This document shows positions 1-13,900 of a stretch of DNA of 64,000 bases, piece after piece. The position numbers were made by a program, and so were the translations under genes. The notes beneath the pieces are model-generated. The model saw only the letters and a program-made list of their open reading frames with translations. It did no database searches and was not told where the DNA came from. The stretch is taken from contig NC_083508.1 of NCBI RefSeq assembly GCF_032362555.1, forward strand, positions 5,237,001-5,301,000, read 5' to 3'. The first letter of the stretch is position 1; the number at the start of each line of letters is the position of its first letter. The stretch comes from Amyelois transitella. Taxonomy: Eukaryota > Arthropoda > Insecta > Lepidoptera > Pyralidae.

Positions 1-1889
1 CTTACTCAATATCATCTTTGATATTTTAATTAAGGTTATGTCTCCTAACCTAAGTGAAAATTCAATTTTAATAATAATAAACTAAATACAAATATTTGTT
101 GTTTTAATTTAAAGTTTATACTGTTTAAATAATTGTTTTAAGAGATGTTAAAAAAATTATAACAGGATAAAACTATTATGAATTTAAAGACTGAGCTAAT
201 ATTGGTAAAGTGTAAAGTCGATAAAAATCGGAAGAGAGAAATTTCTTTGTTTTGTGTGAATACTGATTAGCGACGACCGACGACGATGACTAAAACCTGC
301 AATGCGCGTGACCCTGAACGCATTTGACCAGTTTGAACAAGAAGATACGACACATAGTTAAAGCGTACAGTCATTATTGTGTTGTCATAAATATGGTATC
401 TGGAAATATGATACTTTAATGATTTATTTAGAGATGAATGTGCTTAAGACCTACCGCCAAACACCAACACGACACGACATCATTGTCGATGCCGTATGTT
501 TTGAGTTAGATAACGTTGTGTCTTGAACTTGCTTACGGCCTGTACCGCTAAAAGTTTACCTACTGACATTACTGCGTGAACCTTGTCGGGTGTACCCTAT
601 TTTCTTGATTAAATGTTCAATGCATTTTTACCGATTTGTAATAGATAACGACCGATTATAATTAAATTTTCAATTTGTGTTAAAGTAAAAACTCATTGAA
701 AATATTAATGAAAAATATTATTGTATTACAATTATTATAGGAATTTTTTTGTTTCAATTTGTTTTATCTCTGATTGCCATTTTGTTTTTACAGCCAACGC
801 GACGGGCGGCCATTTTCTTTTGTACACGTAAGCGTGCATGGATCTGGTACAAGAATCTTATATGACGTAGCCCAATGACACATAACAGCGCAACTAGTGC
901 TATCGATAATATGTAATATTATGTCTGATGTTAGTATATTACAAAAGGAAACGTACGTATAGTCAATTTTTACGTGCCAAATAAAGGTAAACAATCTTTG
1001 ATAAATAAGTACTTCTTTTTATTTGCAAAACATTTTAAAATTATTTTATAAACACGAGAATTACAATGTCATATCATATTTCATTATTTTTTCTACAAAC
1101 CATACTTTGTTTTAAATATTTATTTATTTTTAAGATTATTATATATTACTATTCTTGACCAAAGTTTCCTTAAAGCGAATTTAAGAGTTTATCAGTCGCC
1201 CGCTTAAATTTGTTTAAAAATATTTTTTATCGTTAATATTATTACTTACTACATAATCAACTTTTAGTATGACTGAAATGAACAATAACGTTGACATGTT
1301 TCTAGGCTCTTGTTTCTTAAAGAGAAATAGATATATATTTATAAAATCGTATTTTTTCTCAAGTAATACACACACACGTCATTAAATTGTGTGAACCTTG
1401 GGAATGAAGGGAATATTATACTTCTTAAAAACATATTATACACAGAAAACATTTGTTGTTCTTGTCCTATTGATATTAAGGACAAGTCAATTTTTAGAGA
1501 AGGGGAAATTTTGGTGCAACGAATAAATCTTTTGAACCGATTTGTATGAAATTTACATAGAAATAAATTAGAACAAAGGCTATGTTTCATAAGAGAATTA
1601 GTTTCGGGTGTTTGTTATTAACCAGGACGGGTGATGGGTTGGGTAAGTACGTTTTTCACAAGAAGCAAATCCCGTTTGATCTCCGAAATATTTGCTAGGA
1701 ATAACTTATACATCCATATTCCTGCATGTGCAGGTTTTCTCATGTTTTCTCACGGTAACCGATGACAGGACTCGAACTATTTAGAAAAGTCATCATAGTC
1801 GAGGTGGGATTTAAAACTGCCTCCCTGGCTCATAAAGAATTTTAATTGAGCACCTTAAAAATATTTATTGTGATTAAATAAGATCTAAC
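1..1889. other. Tlk intron, no recognised gene
   Basis: AT-rich DNA that would be the first intron after the Tlk coding exon. A weak exon-like segment on the plus strand at 794-827 is discussed under findings. Sequence at about 1,620-1,830 resembles the body of a tRNA-derived SINE but is degraded. Confidence 0.4.
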
Positions 1890-1975
1890 CTTGGCGCCTA
1901 AGAATCGCGCTTCCAGCAGCTCCTGTTTGCGAGGATCCAGAGCCGCTTGGAAGTGCTCCATCTTGACGCCAGGAC
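1890..1975 (-). CDS. Tlk: Tlk coding exon with conserved N-terminal motif
   Basis: Acceptor at 1976-1978. Then 14 nt that are either 5' UTR (start at 1961) or in-frame codons for PGVK when joined to 12539-12592. The 24 codons from 1961 end in phase 0 at the donor (GT at 1888-1889). The motif LDPRKQELLEARFLGA is the basis of the family call. Confidence 0.75.
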
Positions 1976-4900
1976 CTGCCAACATAAAAAACATCTAAGT
2001 ATATTACTAACATCCTATTTTAAAATTATCTTCTTCTTTCTCCTAGCTTTAGTCCCGGTTTTATCTTTATCACACTGGAGACGAACCAGGAATATGCCTT
2101 TGACCATGGATCCTGTATTGTGTGAGTCGGTTTCTTACACGAAGCGACTCCAATCTATTCTTCGTAATCTTTGCAGGTAAACCTAACACGTATTGAATTG
2201 ATCATGGTTACACATCCAGTTAATTCACGATCACGATGTTTTCCTTCACCGTAAGAACATCAGTTAGTATTTAAACTATGTACATAACTTTGAAAAAGTT
2301 TTTTCATCCCAATTTTAATGATAAATAAGAAGATGAAGAACATTCAAAATATTTAGTTAATTTATAAAGAAAGTTAAGCATTATTTATTTATTGGTACAT
2401 TTGATATGATATGATATGATATCTGCTTCGGATCTCTGGCAAAAGAATCTACAGACTTGACCTAATCTGCATCTACCGTACCAAGTGTTTTTTACACAAC
2501 ATTTGTATTTGAGTTTGTAACGAATAAAACCGGGGTTTTGAGTGAACAAAATTTTCCACAGGGATAGGAAAGACCTTCAGGATTAACATAGGCTCCGAAC
2601 AAAAGCTAGTCAGTAATATTGTAATTGTAAACAAATTTAGTATTGATACCTCACTATCGAGTCGTCCCATAGAAGATGAAAAACGCATTGTCTCTCTCTC
2701 TCAACGTTACTGACTGGGGATGCAACTGGGGACCGATATGAACTTCTAATAGGTACTTTATTAAGATGGAAAAATACATTTTCAAGCAAAATTTAATAGA
2801 CAGTTTTAGGCAAGCTATGTTTTTAGAGTACTTACACCAAGAGATGAACAAAATTTCCATGACAAATTTTTATTCAAAAGGTTCGAAAAGCCTTTAATTT
2901 AGCAACAAGGGTCGTGGTTGGCTGGGGCGGGGTTTTAGCGCAGTATCTGGAGCAGACAGTCGAGTTGCGAGAACTTAGGTACTTATTTATATAGGTACGT
3001 ATGTATGTTCAATGTACATATCGATCGCCTCCCCGAGCCACTCGCCACTATGATCTCACCTCCATCCTTTGCGAGTTGCGACCCGTTCCCCTCGCTCCCC
3101 TTACCTATCACATCACCCTTGATGCCTGTTACCACGTGACAAATGAAGAAAGTCTTTATTTTGTACGAGTGCATAAGGAAAATAAAATAAAAAGACACGA
3201 AAATAAGCATAATTTTCAGAGCCCTACCAGGTACTAAATGTATCATGTTTTTAATATTATTATTTATTATTTTGTAGAGTATTATTATTTTGTTCAACAT
3301 GCTAACAATTTCACTAACATGCAATTAAATAAAAACAAACTAAATATTTATGTTTGACCCCAGCCTAACTAAATTATTATACTAAAAAGTTGTAGTTTGG
3401 TATAAATAATTAGAATATAACACTTTTTTCGCGGCGTCGACGCAATGAACTTCGTCAAATATAAGTCCCTAAAACGTTACGAATGTACACAAACTATTGA
3501 TTTATTTATGTCGCTGCCTGCCACACTACTGTTCAAAAATGAAAGCAAATCTAGATAAATATTTATTTAACTAGGTACTAGGAAAAGACATTTTGCACAA
3601 ATATGTGTACTGATTTTATAGGGATTGGGATGGGCTGTTGACTCTTAGGCTCTTTGCCGGTTTCGATTATGTGTTGTATGTTTAAAGGGTTAATCAAATG
3701 AAAACAAACATTAATATAGGGAGTTTGCTTTTTTATTATTTCTTCACCATATTACAACGATGATGGTGGTTGGTTATTTCAGTTTTATAGATCGTATCAT
3801 TGTACCAAAGAAGCATAAATCTAACCCAAACAAACCATGTTCACCTTAGAACCTGGATCGAATTTATTATATCGAACATACCGTCCACCTTGACATTTAA
3901 ATAACCCTCCTCTTGTAGTGAGACAAAAAATGTTATTCAACTGCTACCCTGATCAGCTGTCGCGTCGCAAAAAACACAATGAATTGGTTCATGTTCTACC
4001 ATAAGTAGCAGTAGAGTTGAAAATGCTTATATTATTTAACAGTTATATCTTGTCGAAATATTTTTAGAATAAATTATATGTTATCATTTTCGATGTTTTC
4101 TGTGTACATAAATTAGTAAATAAATAAATATTATATGAATCATTTGTTTCATTTTATTTCATGACGTAGGTAGGTTAATATTGTTCTTTTACCTATCAGT
4201 CAATATCACAAAGCTGTATAATGAGATACATTTAATTTACTACATGCAGTTTGCAGTCATTAATGTCGTTTTAACAAACAACAGACATGTTCAATAGTGA
4301 ACATAAGAAGAATGCCCGAGAACAAAGTTTGTTATGAAAGAATCGGATAACTTGCAGCCATGTTGTGCTTGTATGTAGTTGTATGGCAAGGTTTCATTCA
4401 GTTGAACGACGAACGAACAGACAGATTGCTTGCGGCAGTCGCCGGCTGCAGACACCTACCCTTGCAGCGGGAGTTGCGCCGTCCGCGCTCGTTCGGTCGA
4501 TCGCTCATCGCGAAAGACTCTTTGAAATGCATCTTCCGACACCACTCCGAACTCCATCCACATTCACGTGTATCATCAGCACGCAAACACAATCCGATCA
4601 CCAACACCAACACGTCACCTGTTCTACGGAATATCACAGCCACTAAATCGAACAAATCGTCATCCGACCGGTCACGATCTCACTACGTATTCGGAACGTG
4701 CCACATTTTCAACGAACCGACAAATGCGACAGTCAGCCTCGGGTGCGGACTGGCGCGCGATGCGAACGGCCGCCGCCGCCGCCTCCGCCGCGAGACCGGA
4801 CCTTGCGTCTCGGGGGCGAGGATGCGGGAATCGGCTTCGGCGCAATACCCGTCACGAAAATAATAGGAACAGCGAGGTGCACCTCAAAGGCGCAACACGA

Positions 4901-7900
4901 CACGGTCGGTGTGAGCGAGACGCGGATAAACACCAGACTGTTTACTTACGGTGTTCGAGTGCGGGACGGAGCAGAGGGGCGCGGGACGATCGCCTGCAAT
5001 CCGCGCGCTGCAATTACTGCCTGCCTATATACCACAAATTCATCCCAACCAACACGAATGAGCATACGATTACACAGAGAGGAATACAAAAATAATAGAG
5101 AGCAATCCTATCAATTTATTACAAGATGTTCACACAAAAAATGAAACTTGTGTATCTTGTAATTTAGTATTTTGTATTTAAATATATACCTTACCCATAT
5201 GCGAGTATGAGCATGAGCAGATTAATAAGTTAAGGGTCAGTGTGAATTATTGTTTATTAATTTGCAGATATTCGATAAAGACCATCTAAGACCAAGACTG
5301 TTCCATCCAATCCAAGACCATAATCCTAGTTTTGACTTATATGAAACTAGTATTTGTTGTCATGCTACATTGTCATATGGCACTTAATGTGTAGCATTTA
5401 GTAAATATTAGACCAGTGTGCACTTTGACGATCAATCGGCGAGAGCTATGCTGTGCATCGAGCGGTGGTGACTGCATTCCGACGCCCCTGCCGCGGACCG
5501 CCAGCCCTCACCCCCCGTCCTTCCGGCGCTCGTCACGTGACGCGCCGATTAGCCGACGAGTGCGCCACCGCGACCGCGACCAAAATAGAGCGTACACAAT
5601 CTCGCACCTCATTCAAGTCGTCTAAACTCTTTATGATTCCTCTTACAAAATCATTGGCTTGATTCACACACTAACCATACAAATTTATGATATTTTTGAG
5701 GGGAAACTACATATCTACTTTAGGTACGTACTTGTAAAATCTATCGAAAGAAAGGCTTTTTTCTTTTCTTAACTACAGCTACCTCGATGACCTTAGAGGC
5801 ATAATATAAACTTAATGATAACAGGGCAACAAAAAAATATTCTCCAGTCCTCGATAGAATTGGTACGTGTATGTATGTAATGCATGAATACGAAGTGAAT
5901 ATAATAGATACATAGAGTGGAAGGTTGGCAAGTTTTACTTGCACAATACGAGGCTCACCTAGATGTACATAATATAGGCTATATGCCTACTACTGTGTGT
6001 GTAGGTTTCTAAATAACACGTAGAGGCGAAGGGCCTCATTGTGTGCGAGTGAGTTGGGTCGATGGACGCCGAGCTGAGCGCACCACAGCGACAACGCAGT
6101 AAAGATAATGGTCATTCACAACAATATATTTTCTAAAACTTACTTCAACCTAGATGAATAAAATATATTTGAATATGAGATTTTCCCGTGTGGTTCCCGG
6201 CACCATTACAAGAAAGAATAGGACCACTCCATCTCTTTCCTACGGATGTCGTAAAAGGCGACTAAGGGATAGGCTTATAAACTTGGGATTCCTATTTTAG
6301 GCGATGGGCTAGCAACCTGTCACTATTTGAATCTCAATTCTATCTTAAAGCCAAATAGCTGAACGTGGCCTATCAGTCTTTACAAGACTGTTGGCTCTGT
6401 CTACCCCGCAAGGGATATAGACGTGATTGTGTGTGTGTGTGTGTATGAGATTTTCATCCAATCTTATGAATTTGAACTAAAAGGTAAAAGCACAAACTGA
6501 ACAACTAACAACCAGTGCGTTCAAAAATAACCAAAGCGTAGGCAAGAGCTAAGTGACAATTATTTGCTAAATTGTTTTATAGTATTCAAAGATGATGTAA
6601 ATTGTTCTTGCATGAGGGAACGTTTTAATGAAAAACATTAGAAACCGATAAGTGATCATGGAGAAACTTAATTAAGAAAAAAAAGATGAACGAAGTTGTT
6701 GTTTTTTTTTACTTTTGTGTATTTTTTATTTTTATTAGGTAGGTTATTTTTAACGGATTCTTTATAAACGTACACGTTGGTGTTTCAGATATGTTGTAGT
6801 GCCTTTGTCTTAAAAAAAATGTTCAGGCTAAATCTCAGTACTGTATGTACAATTGTACATTGCTAAATGAACAATATTGACTACGATGTAACTTGAATTA
6901 AATATAACGAAGGGCTGCCGCACTTAACAACAAGAAAAAGACGACAGGATCAATACAGGCTGCAAAATGTACACGTGATCACGTCACTATATAACTCCCT
7001 CGTACCACCGACCACTCCCCCTCAGCACCCATCTCCCTGTGCCTACCCCGATGTCGAGTCTACCTACACTAAAGGATTTTTTTCTTTTTTGCCTTCCCTC
7101 TGATTAAAACGACACTTCTTGAACATAGCCGCGCCAAATATAATTAACACGTGAAAAATAAAAAAATATAAATTTCCAATTTGTTTTCCATTGTATCATT
7201 TTCATTCTAATATTTATTTCTTGTCGTATTTATTAAATCTGCCGTGCAGTTATATAAGTGAAAATCAGATGGAGTATGCAGAGAAAAAAAATTAGATTAC
7301 TAATTGATAGAAGACTTGATTTCAGGAACACATTGAGTTTAAAAGCGCGAGCGTGGTATAAAATCTTTTGCTATCCAAATTTGATTATGCCGATATATTT
7401 TACGGCACATATTACACAACGTACAAAAAATATTAAGTATAATGAAGCATGTCCAAAATAAACATTTATCCCTAAAGATATCTATCTATATGATATGATA
7501 TATAATTATTATCGAAGCGAATAACCACAGCACTCTGAGCTCGCATTTAACTAGCTTACAACTTGGAAACTTTCAAGTGATTCAAGCTAAGAATGTATAG
7601 GCATTATGTTACTTACCACCAAGTAAAAGAAAGACATATGCATTCAAATTTCGTGCCTGGCCACGCATTGTAGGGTTCCGTAGTTGCGAATGTCAACTTT
7701 GAGCTCGTGTTAACTCAAAATGTTTATTTTTAGATATTTGTGAACACTCACAAATACCTAAACTAGGACTGCGGTTACTAAAGAAAGTTATCCCAAGCGC
7801 CAAACAGAAAACTATATGCTAAACTTGCTATAATGTTGTTTTTTTTTTAAACTTTTTTTACCAATAACATACATGCACATTGCCACGTATAATATATGCC

Positions 7901-10900
7901 TTACGGGGTAGACAGAGCCAACAGTCTTGAAAAGGCCGAAAGACCACGTTCAGCTATATTTTATATAATAATTTTATATAATATTTCACGGAACTTTTTA
8001 TTTAAGTACTTATTTTACGTAACTAACTACCAACTTTTCAATAAAATATATATGAAATTTTACTTTTCCGAGTACGTACATTTTAAAAGTTGGTCGCCTA
8101 TAACTTTTTAATTTTTACTTTCTCCTCAGCTCTAATAGTTTTTAGAAAAACTTCGTTATTGTTCAGATAAGAGGGACATCTAACAAAACGAAATATACTT
8201 TAAAACCAAATATTTCAGAAACGGACCCTTAAATTGATAAATGGTGTTCTCGGCCATAATATTTTTTAAAGACCTATTTGACGATACACACACCCCACAC
8301 TATGGGTAAGATGAAAAAAAATAATTACCCCCTACTTTTAATTTCATCTAACATTTCAAAACCAAGTTTCTACTTAAACAAACCAGCGTATTATGCAATG
8401 ATTTGAGTATTTTATGTCAGTTTTGAAGTAAGTATTATTTTGCTAATATAGATTATGCACAAATAAATAATTCGGTATTTCTTTAAAAAAATTGACAAAG
8501 TATAACGCCCACGACAAAAATAAGTTTTTTTTGGGTGAATATTTTGATGATAAATTAAATTAACCTGTCCATGACTTTTAATTCCGCCGTAGTTAATACT
8601 TGGTAGGCAGAGAGTACGAGTGGTTTTATAATGAAAATGACAATAGATTCTGATGAGAAATTATTGAACGCAGTCGTCACGATGTCTGCACAACTTTCTA
8701 ATACCGTATCGGCGCACCACCTGAACCTCGTTTGCTTCGATTTCTTTGCAAATCGAGACCAGTTTTTCACTTGGATAAATGAAGAAGTGGTGTATTGAGT
8801 CAACAGAATTGGTGGCGGCATCGATGCGCCGCGTAAGTATTTGCAACGGATGCAGCGAAATGAACAGTTCGTCGACCTCGAGTGGGCTGGGTTTCACTCG
8901 TAGATCAACGTTCAGTTCACTGGCCCTATTATGACTTGCCACGGAACATAGTTTCTTCTAATTTCTTAGTATTTACGAATTTACAAATTTCAAAACCCAT
9001 TAAGAGGATCTTGAAGACGATATTATGTAACCAAGAATTGATAATATATGAAAAATGTAAGCTGCTAATTAATAAGAGTAGGAGACAAGCACATAAAACT
9101 ATGATAAGCACGTTTTTATTCGAGTTGTTGAATACTTACAAAAATGAGGTGTCAGTGTTATGAATAAAAACTAGTTTAAGTAAACTAATGATACTTTAAA
9201 AAAACACAGTTCACAAAAGCACTAACTATATAAATGTCCTCTTTACAGGAGAGAATCAGATGTGGATAGCACAAAAACAAATAACCCCAATTCAAAATGC
9301 GTATGCTTAAGTTTTGGACAGTCATTATAGGATTTTGTAACACGAGACGAAATTTTTCGCTCTATTTACAATAACTTTAAACAATCGGCAGCTTCCATGA
9401 TGGTCTAGTAGCAAATAAAAAAAAATTATTGTGAAAACTGCTTCTCAACTCGTGCAGATTGTAAATGTAAACAGGGAAAAGGCTAATAAAATTCGAAGTA
9501 TACGTTTAGGCTTTATTATTTACTAGAGGCCGCCCGCGCCTTCGTCCGCGTGGTATCATAACAATCAATCCCGCGGGAACTCCGGGATAAAAAGTAGCCT
9601 ATATGTTATTCTGGGTCTACCTACATACCAAATTTAATCGTAATCGGTTCAGTAGTTTTTGCGTGAAAGAGTAACAAACATCCATACTGACATGCTGACA
9701 TACTCCCAAACTTTCGCATTTATAATATTAGTAGGATACGTATACGTATGGACATATGTATTTTGGGCAAAACCAATATTTTCATGATTACACTTAATAA
9801 GAAAAAATACATACAGTAATAATGACAATGATTTTGACTATGATAAATCAACAATAATAAACTAAAATAGTAAGGTTAATATTTGTATTTTATAGTTTTC
9901 ATCAGGTGAGTCAATTTAAAATCAATTTTTGAATTTTGAAAATTTAAATTGAAAAAAAAAAAATAACTGATCTTTTTAAATATGGGTAATGTTATTTCAA
10001 TACGCAGAAATGAAATATGAAATTAAATGGACGTATATGACAGAAGTGGTATATAAATATATAGTTATATAGCGCAAATATATCCTTCGCTAACAAGTTT
10101 TAGTCTCATTACAACTTACATTAGTATAATAATTACATCAATCAACAAAAAAAACAACTCAAGATGAATTCTCACTCCTCACCGGAATGTTTGTATGAGC
10201 CAAGTCCAAAATGTGAATAATGTGATTTTATGTGATACAAAAGTATACCTAGTTGTGACGTCAGAATATTTGTATGCCAGATAACTTAAATATGCTTCGT
10301 ATACAAAATTTTGGTAACTTGTTATGTTAAGCAAGGAACCATCTCTACATGAATCTCAATTCTATCAGAAAGCCAAATAGCTGAGCGTGGCCTATCAGTC
10401 TCTTCAATACTGTTGGTTCTGTCTACCCCGCAAGAAATTCTCAATAAACTTTTACGACATAAACTAGAATACTTAGTCGCCTTAAATTTTGGATAACTTT
10501 TTGCCTTGAGACATATTCTACTACTTTTTATGTCTTTGGATAAGACGTGGTATATCCACTTTACTACCATGGAAAACTGTTCAACGTGTTATTTCTCTAT
10601 AAATTTGACTAAACTTTTCGCTACTATATAAATCTGCTTTTTATGGGTATAAGGGACTCTAGCACCACTTTGACAGTTGACAGACAGCTGCCCCCATAAA
10701 AAGTTTTATTATAATAAAACAATACGGTAGGTGCGCCCATAAGCGTTATTCGTCACTTTTTTTGGATGGTGCTTAACTAACGCGGGCGAAGCTGCGGGTT
10801 AAACCTAGTTGTTTAATTATTTTTCAACTAGCAACCAGTCAATGCTTAAAACTCAATTCTATCATAAAGTCATAGGTAGAGCTGAATGTGGCCCTTTAAT

Positions 10901-13900
10901 CCTTGCCCGACTGTTGTCTGTCTACCCCGTTATGAATAAAGAAAACAAAAAGTATTTACGTGGCTGGTTATGAAACATGGTAACATAACGACGAATAAAA
11001 TTCCATTTTTGTAACTGGTTATCAAATAATTTAAAATAAACATGTTTGTCTGGTTACCAAAGATCAGCTAAGAACGTAGATTAAAGGGAATAAAGTCGAT
11101 ATGATTATACGTACGTATTATTTAGTAAAAAAAATAAATCAATACATAACGTTAGTTCAATTCCAATCTCTTGTTTTAGAAGAATATGAAAACCAAAGCC
11201 TTGTCGCGAATGGTGCTCAGCAACAGCGGTTTGCCAGCTCTTAAATTTACTAGATAACATGGTGTAAGTATGTACTTCGATTACCCTTTTAAACCTTCCC
11301 TTCCCTTTCCTGGACCATGAAAAACAATCCATACGCGTGTCGAGTTATAGCAAGACAAACGGAACGCCACATAGATACATAAAATTACGTCTATATCCCT
11401 TGCGAGGTAGACAGAGCCAGCCAGCAGTCTTGAAAGACTGATAGGCCACGTTCAGCTGTTAGGCTTAAAAATAGAATTGAGATTCAAATAGTGACAGGTT
11501 GCTAGCCCATCGCCTGAAAGAATCCCAAGTTTATAAGCCTATCCCTTAGTCGCCTTTTACGACATCCATGGGAATGTGACGGAGTGGTCCTATTCATTTT
11601 TTTATTGATACCCGAAACCACACGGCACAAAACGCAAACTATTTATAAATAGACAAAATTATATTACTTGGTTCTAAGAGTTATACTTATTACTTTTCTG
11701 TACTGCACACTGTGCGTATGCAAAATGTAATGGAGATATAGTGGTTTAACCTTAAAGACGTTACAAACAAACTTACTATCGTATTTATAATATTAGTTGG
11801 TATGCGAAATATTTGTTTGTCGGTAGTGATACGGAATAGTGACAATAGATCATCTATTTTTACGATTCCATTTCAAGGGTGGGAGTAAAAATCAATATCA
11901 GCAGTTCTCTTGGAGTGGCAAAGCGGTTTGAAAAATATGCTCGTGGGGTGGGACGGGAATCGCATAATAGGAGAGGTAAGAGGTGGTCGCGGGAGTCGGG
12001 AGGGTCGTCCGAACGAATCTAACAGGCGTGGCAGATTCGTCAGGCACGCGGGTTGAAGTGATATCGCATTCTTATTGATCTGGTATGGCGGCCTATGACG
12101 TAGATTATAAGAAACGGAAAAAATAAGAACCAATGCCGCTTAGAGTATTATATAACAAATACATTTTAAAACGTTAAAGTTTATAGCAAAAGAAATAATT
12201 GTTTTTATTTTTGGATAAGTTGTATGCAGTTTGCAAATTGTTTAAACAATTTTAAATTTACGTATTTAAGGAAACAAATGGTGCAGCAATCATTGGCCTA
12301 TATGACTTTTTATCAGATGTCTGGATAAACAGCCACCCAAAAGTTTTTTATTTCTTCTAATTTACGATGGAAGAAAAGATGCAATAAGTAAGCAATTTTT
12401 TAGACATGCGTCCATTATTATCTACGCTTAGTAATTTTGATGGAATTTAAATACATAACATATACAACATATTAAAAAAATTAAAACAAGAGTGAGTAAA
12501 AATATGTAAGTAGTCACTTAATGTTTGACTGCACTTACCGGGAAATAATATTTTCTCCGTCATGCCTACGGGTGTAAAGTATATTTCGATTCCTGTAAAC
12601 AAAACAGACCTCACTTTAAACTCTATAGCAAGACTTTATAATTAAATCGATACTCTTAGGGTAACACAGACGTTAAACCATTACAAAATTCTTAAAATTA
12701 TCTTTTATAATTACGTACTTCATTATTTGCAATTGTGAATAGACAATTTTGTTTTTCGCTGTTTGTGGTGACAAAAAAATAAGCTAAACAACGTCTTTGC
12801 TAGGTTCTGGTATAGTTGTTGGGTTATTTGGGTTGGGTATGGTTGGGCGGTCCGACGGTAGTTGCTTTTAAAGTGATTATGAAAAAAAAAAGAACGAAGC
12901 ATATTGCATGACTTTATGAACACTCAGAAGAAGCCTCGTCTAGCAATGGTTATGGTAACATGATAATAAATGTCATAATAAAGGAATTTGTGACATCAAA
13001 GAAGTGACAGAGCTATAGAAAAGTGAATGTCTATACCTTGTTCAAACATTAATTTTAATTCTAACAACTCATTGCCTCATTGTTATATTCTAAAGACTCT
13101 GTTGCAATTCCTAAAGACAATTCATTTTAAATATATCTATACCTTTTTGTCTAACATTATAAATAATTGAGTTTTTTTAACAATATTATGACTAATCTAT
13201 ATATCAAAATAACTAAAATATTTGAGGCATTTAATAACACAAATGGTAAATAAATATGATTATAAAATCTGCAAATTCTTAAGGTCATTTTTAAAAATTA
13301 TTGAAATTATATACATTAACATTAATCATAACTGCAGCATCCCCTGTTAAAACAAAATTAATGGACAGACATTGACGGCTTCTGTGGCTCAGCGGTAGTA
13401 CGCTTGTCTGTGACAACAGAGGTCCCGGGTTCGAATCTCGGCCAAGGGCATGATGAGAAAAGAACTTTTTCTGATTGGCCTGGGTCTTGGATGTTTATCT
13501 ATATAAGTATTTATTATAAAATATAGTATCGTTGAGTTAGTATCTCGTAACACAAGTTTCGAACTTACTTCGAGGCTAACTCAATCAGTGTAATTTGTCC
13601 CGTATATATTTATTTATTATTATTTATTATAGATAATATGTATAAAAGCAGAATAACAAAACAAATACAACGTTGGAAAGGACAAATGTTCTGTTGATCA
13701 AAAAAGCTACCATTAAACTAAATGTCAAAAAATGCAAACACAAAGAGTGAAATGTTGGGTGCTTAACTATTCAAAACTACAAATATATGGTATTTTCAAA
13801 AACTTTGTTGAATAATTTTATTTTCTGTTCCATTTAAAATGAACTATGGAAAATTTATTTCGGGCAATTTAATTAATAGACCAGCTATGAGCCACTATAA

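Noticed and set aside
4360..5144. Several overlapping plus-strand ORFs of 93-175 codons
   Set aside because: They overlap in different frames in a GC-rich block, lack any family resemblance and are rich in Arg/Pro/Ala as expected from GC bias. The block reads better as promoter DNA.
13375..13450. tRNA gene
   Set aside because: Has box A and B, but no closing acceptor stem and a SINE body follows.
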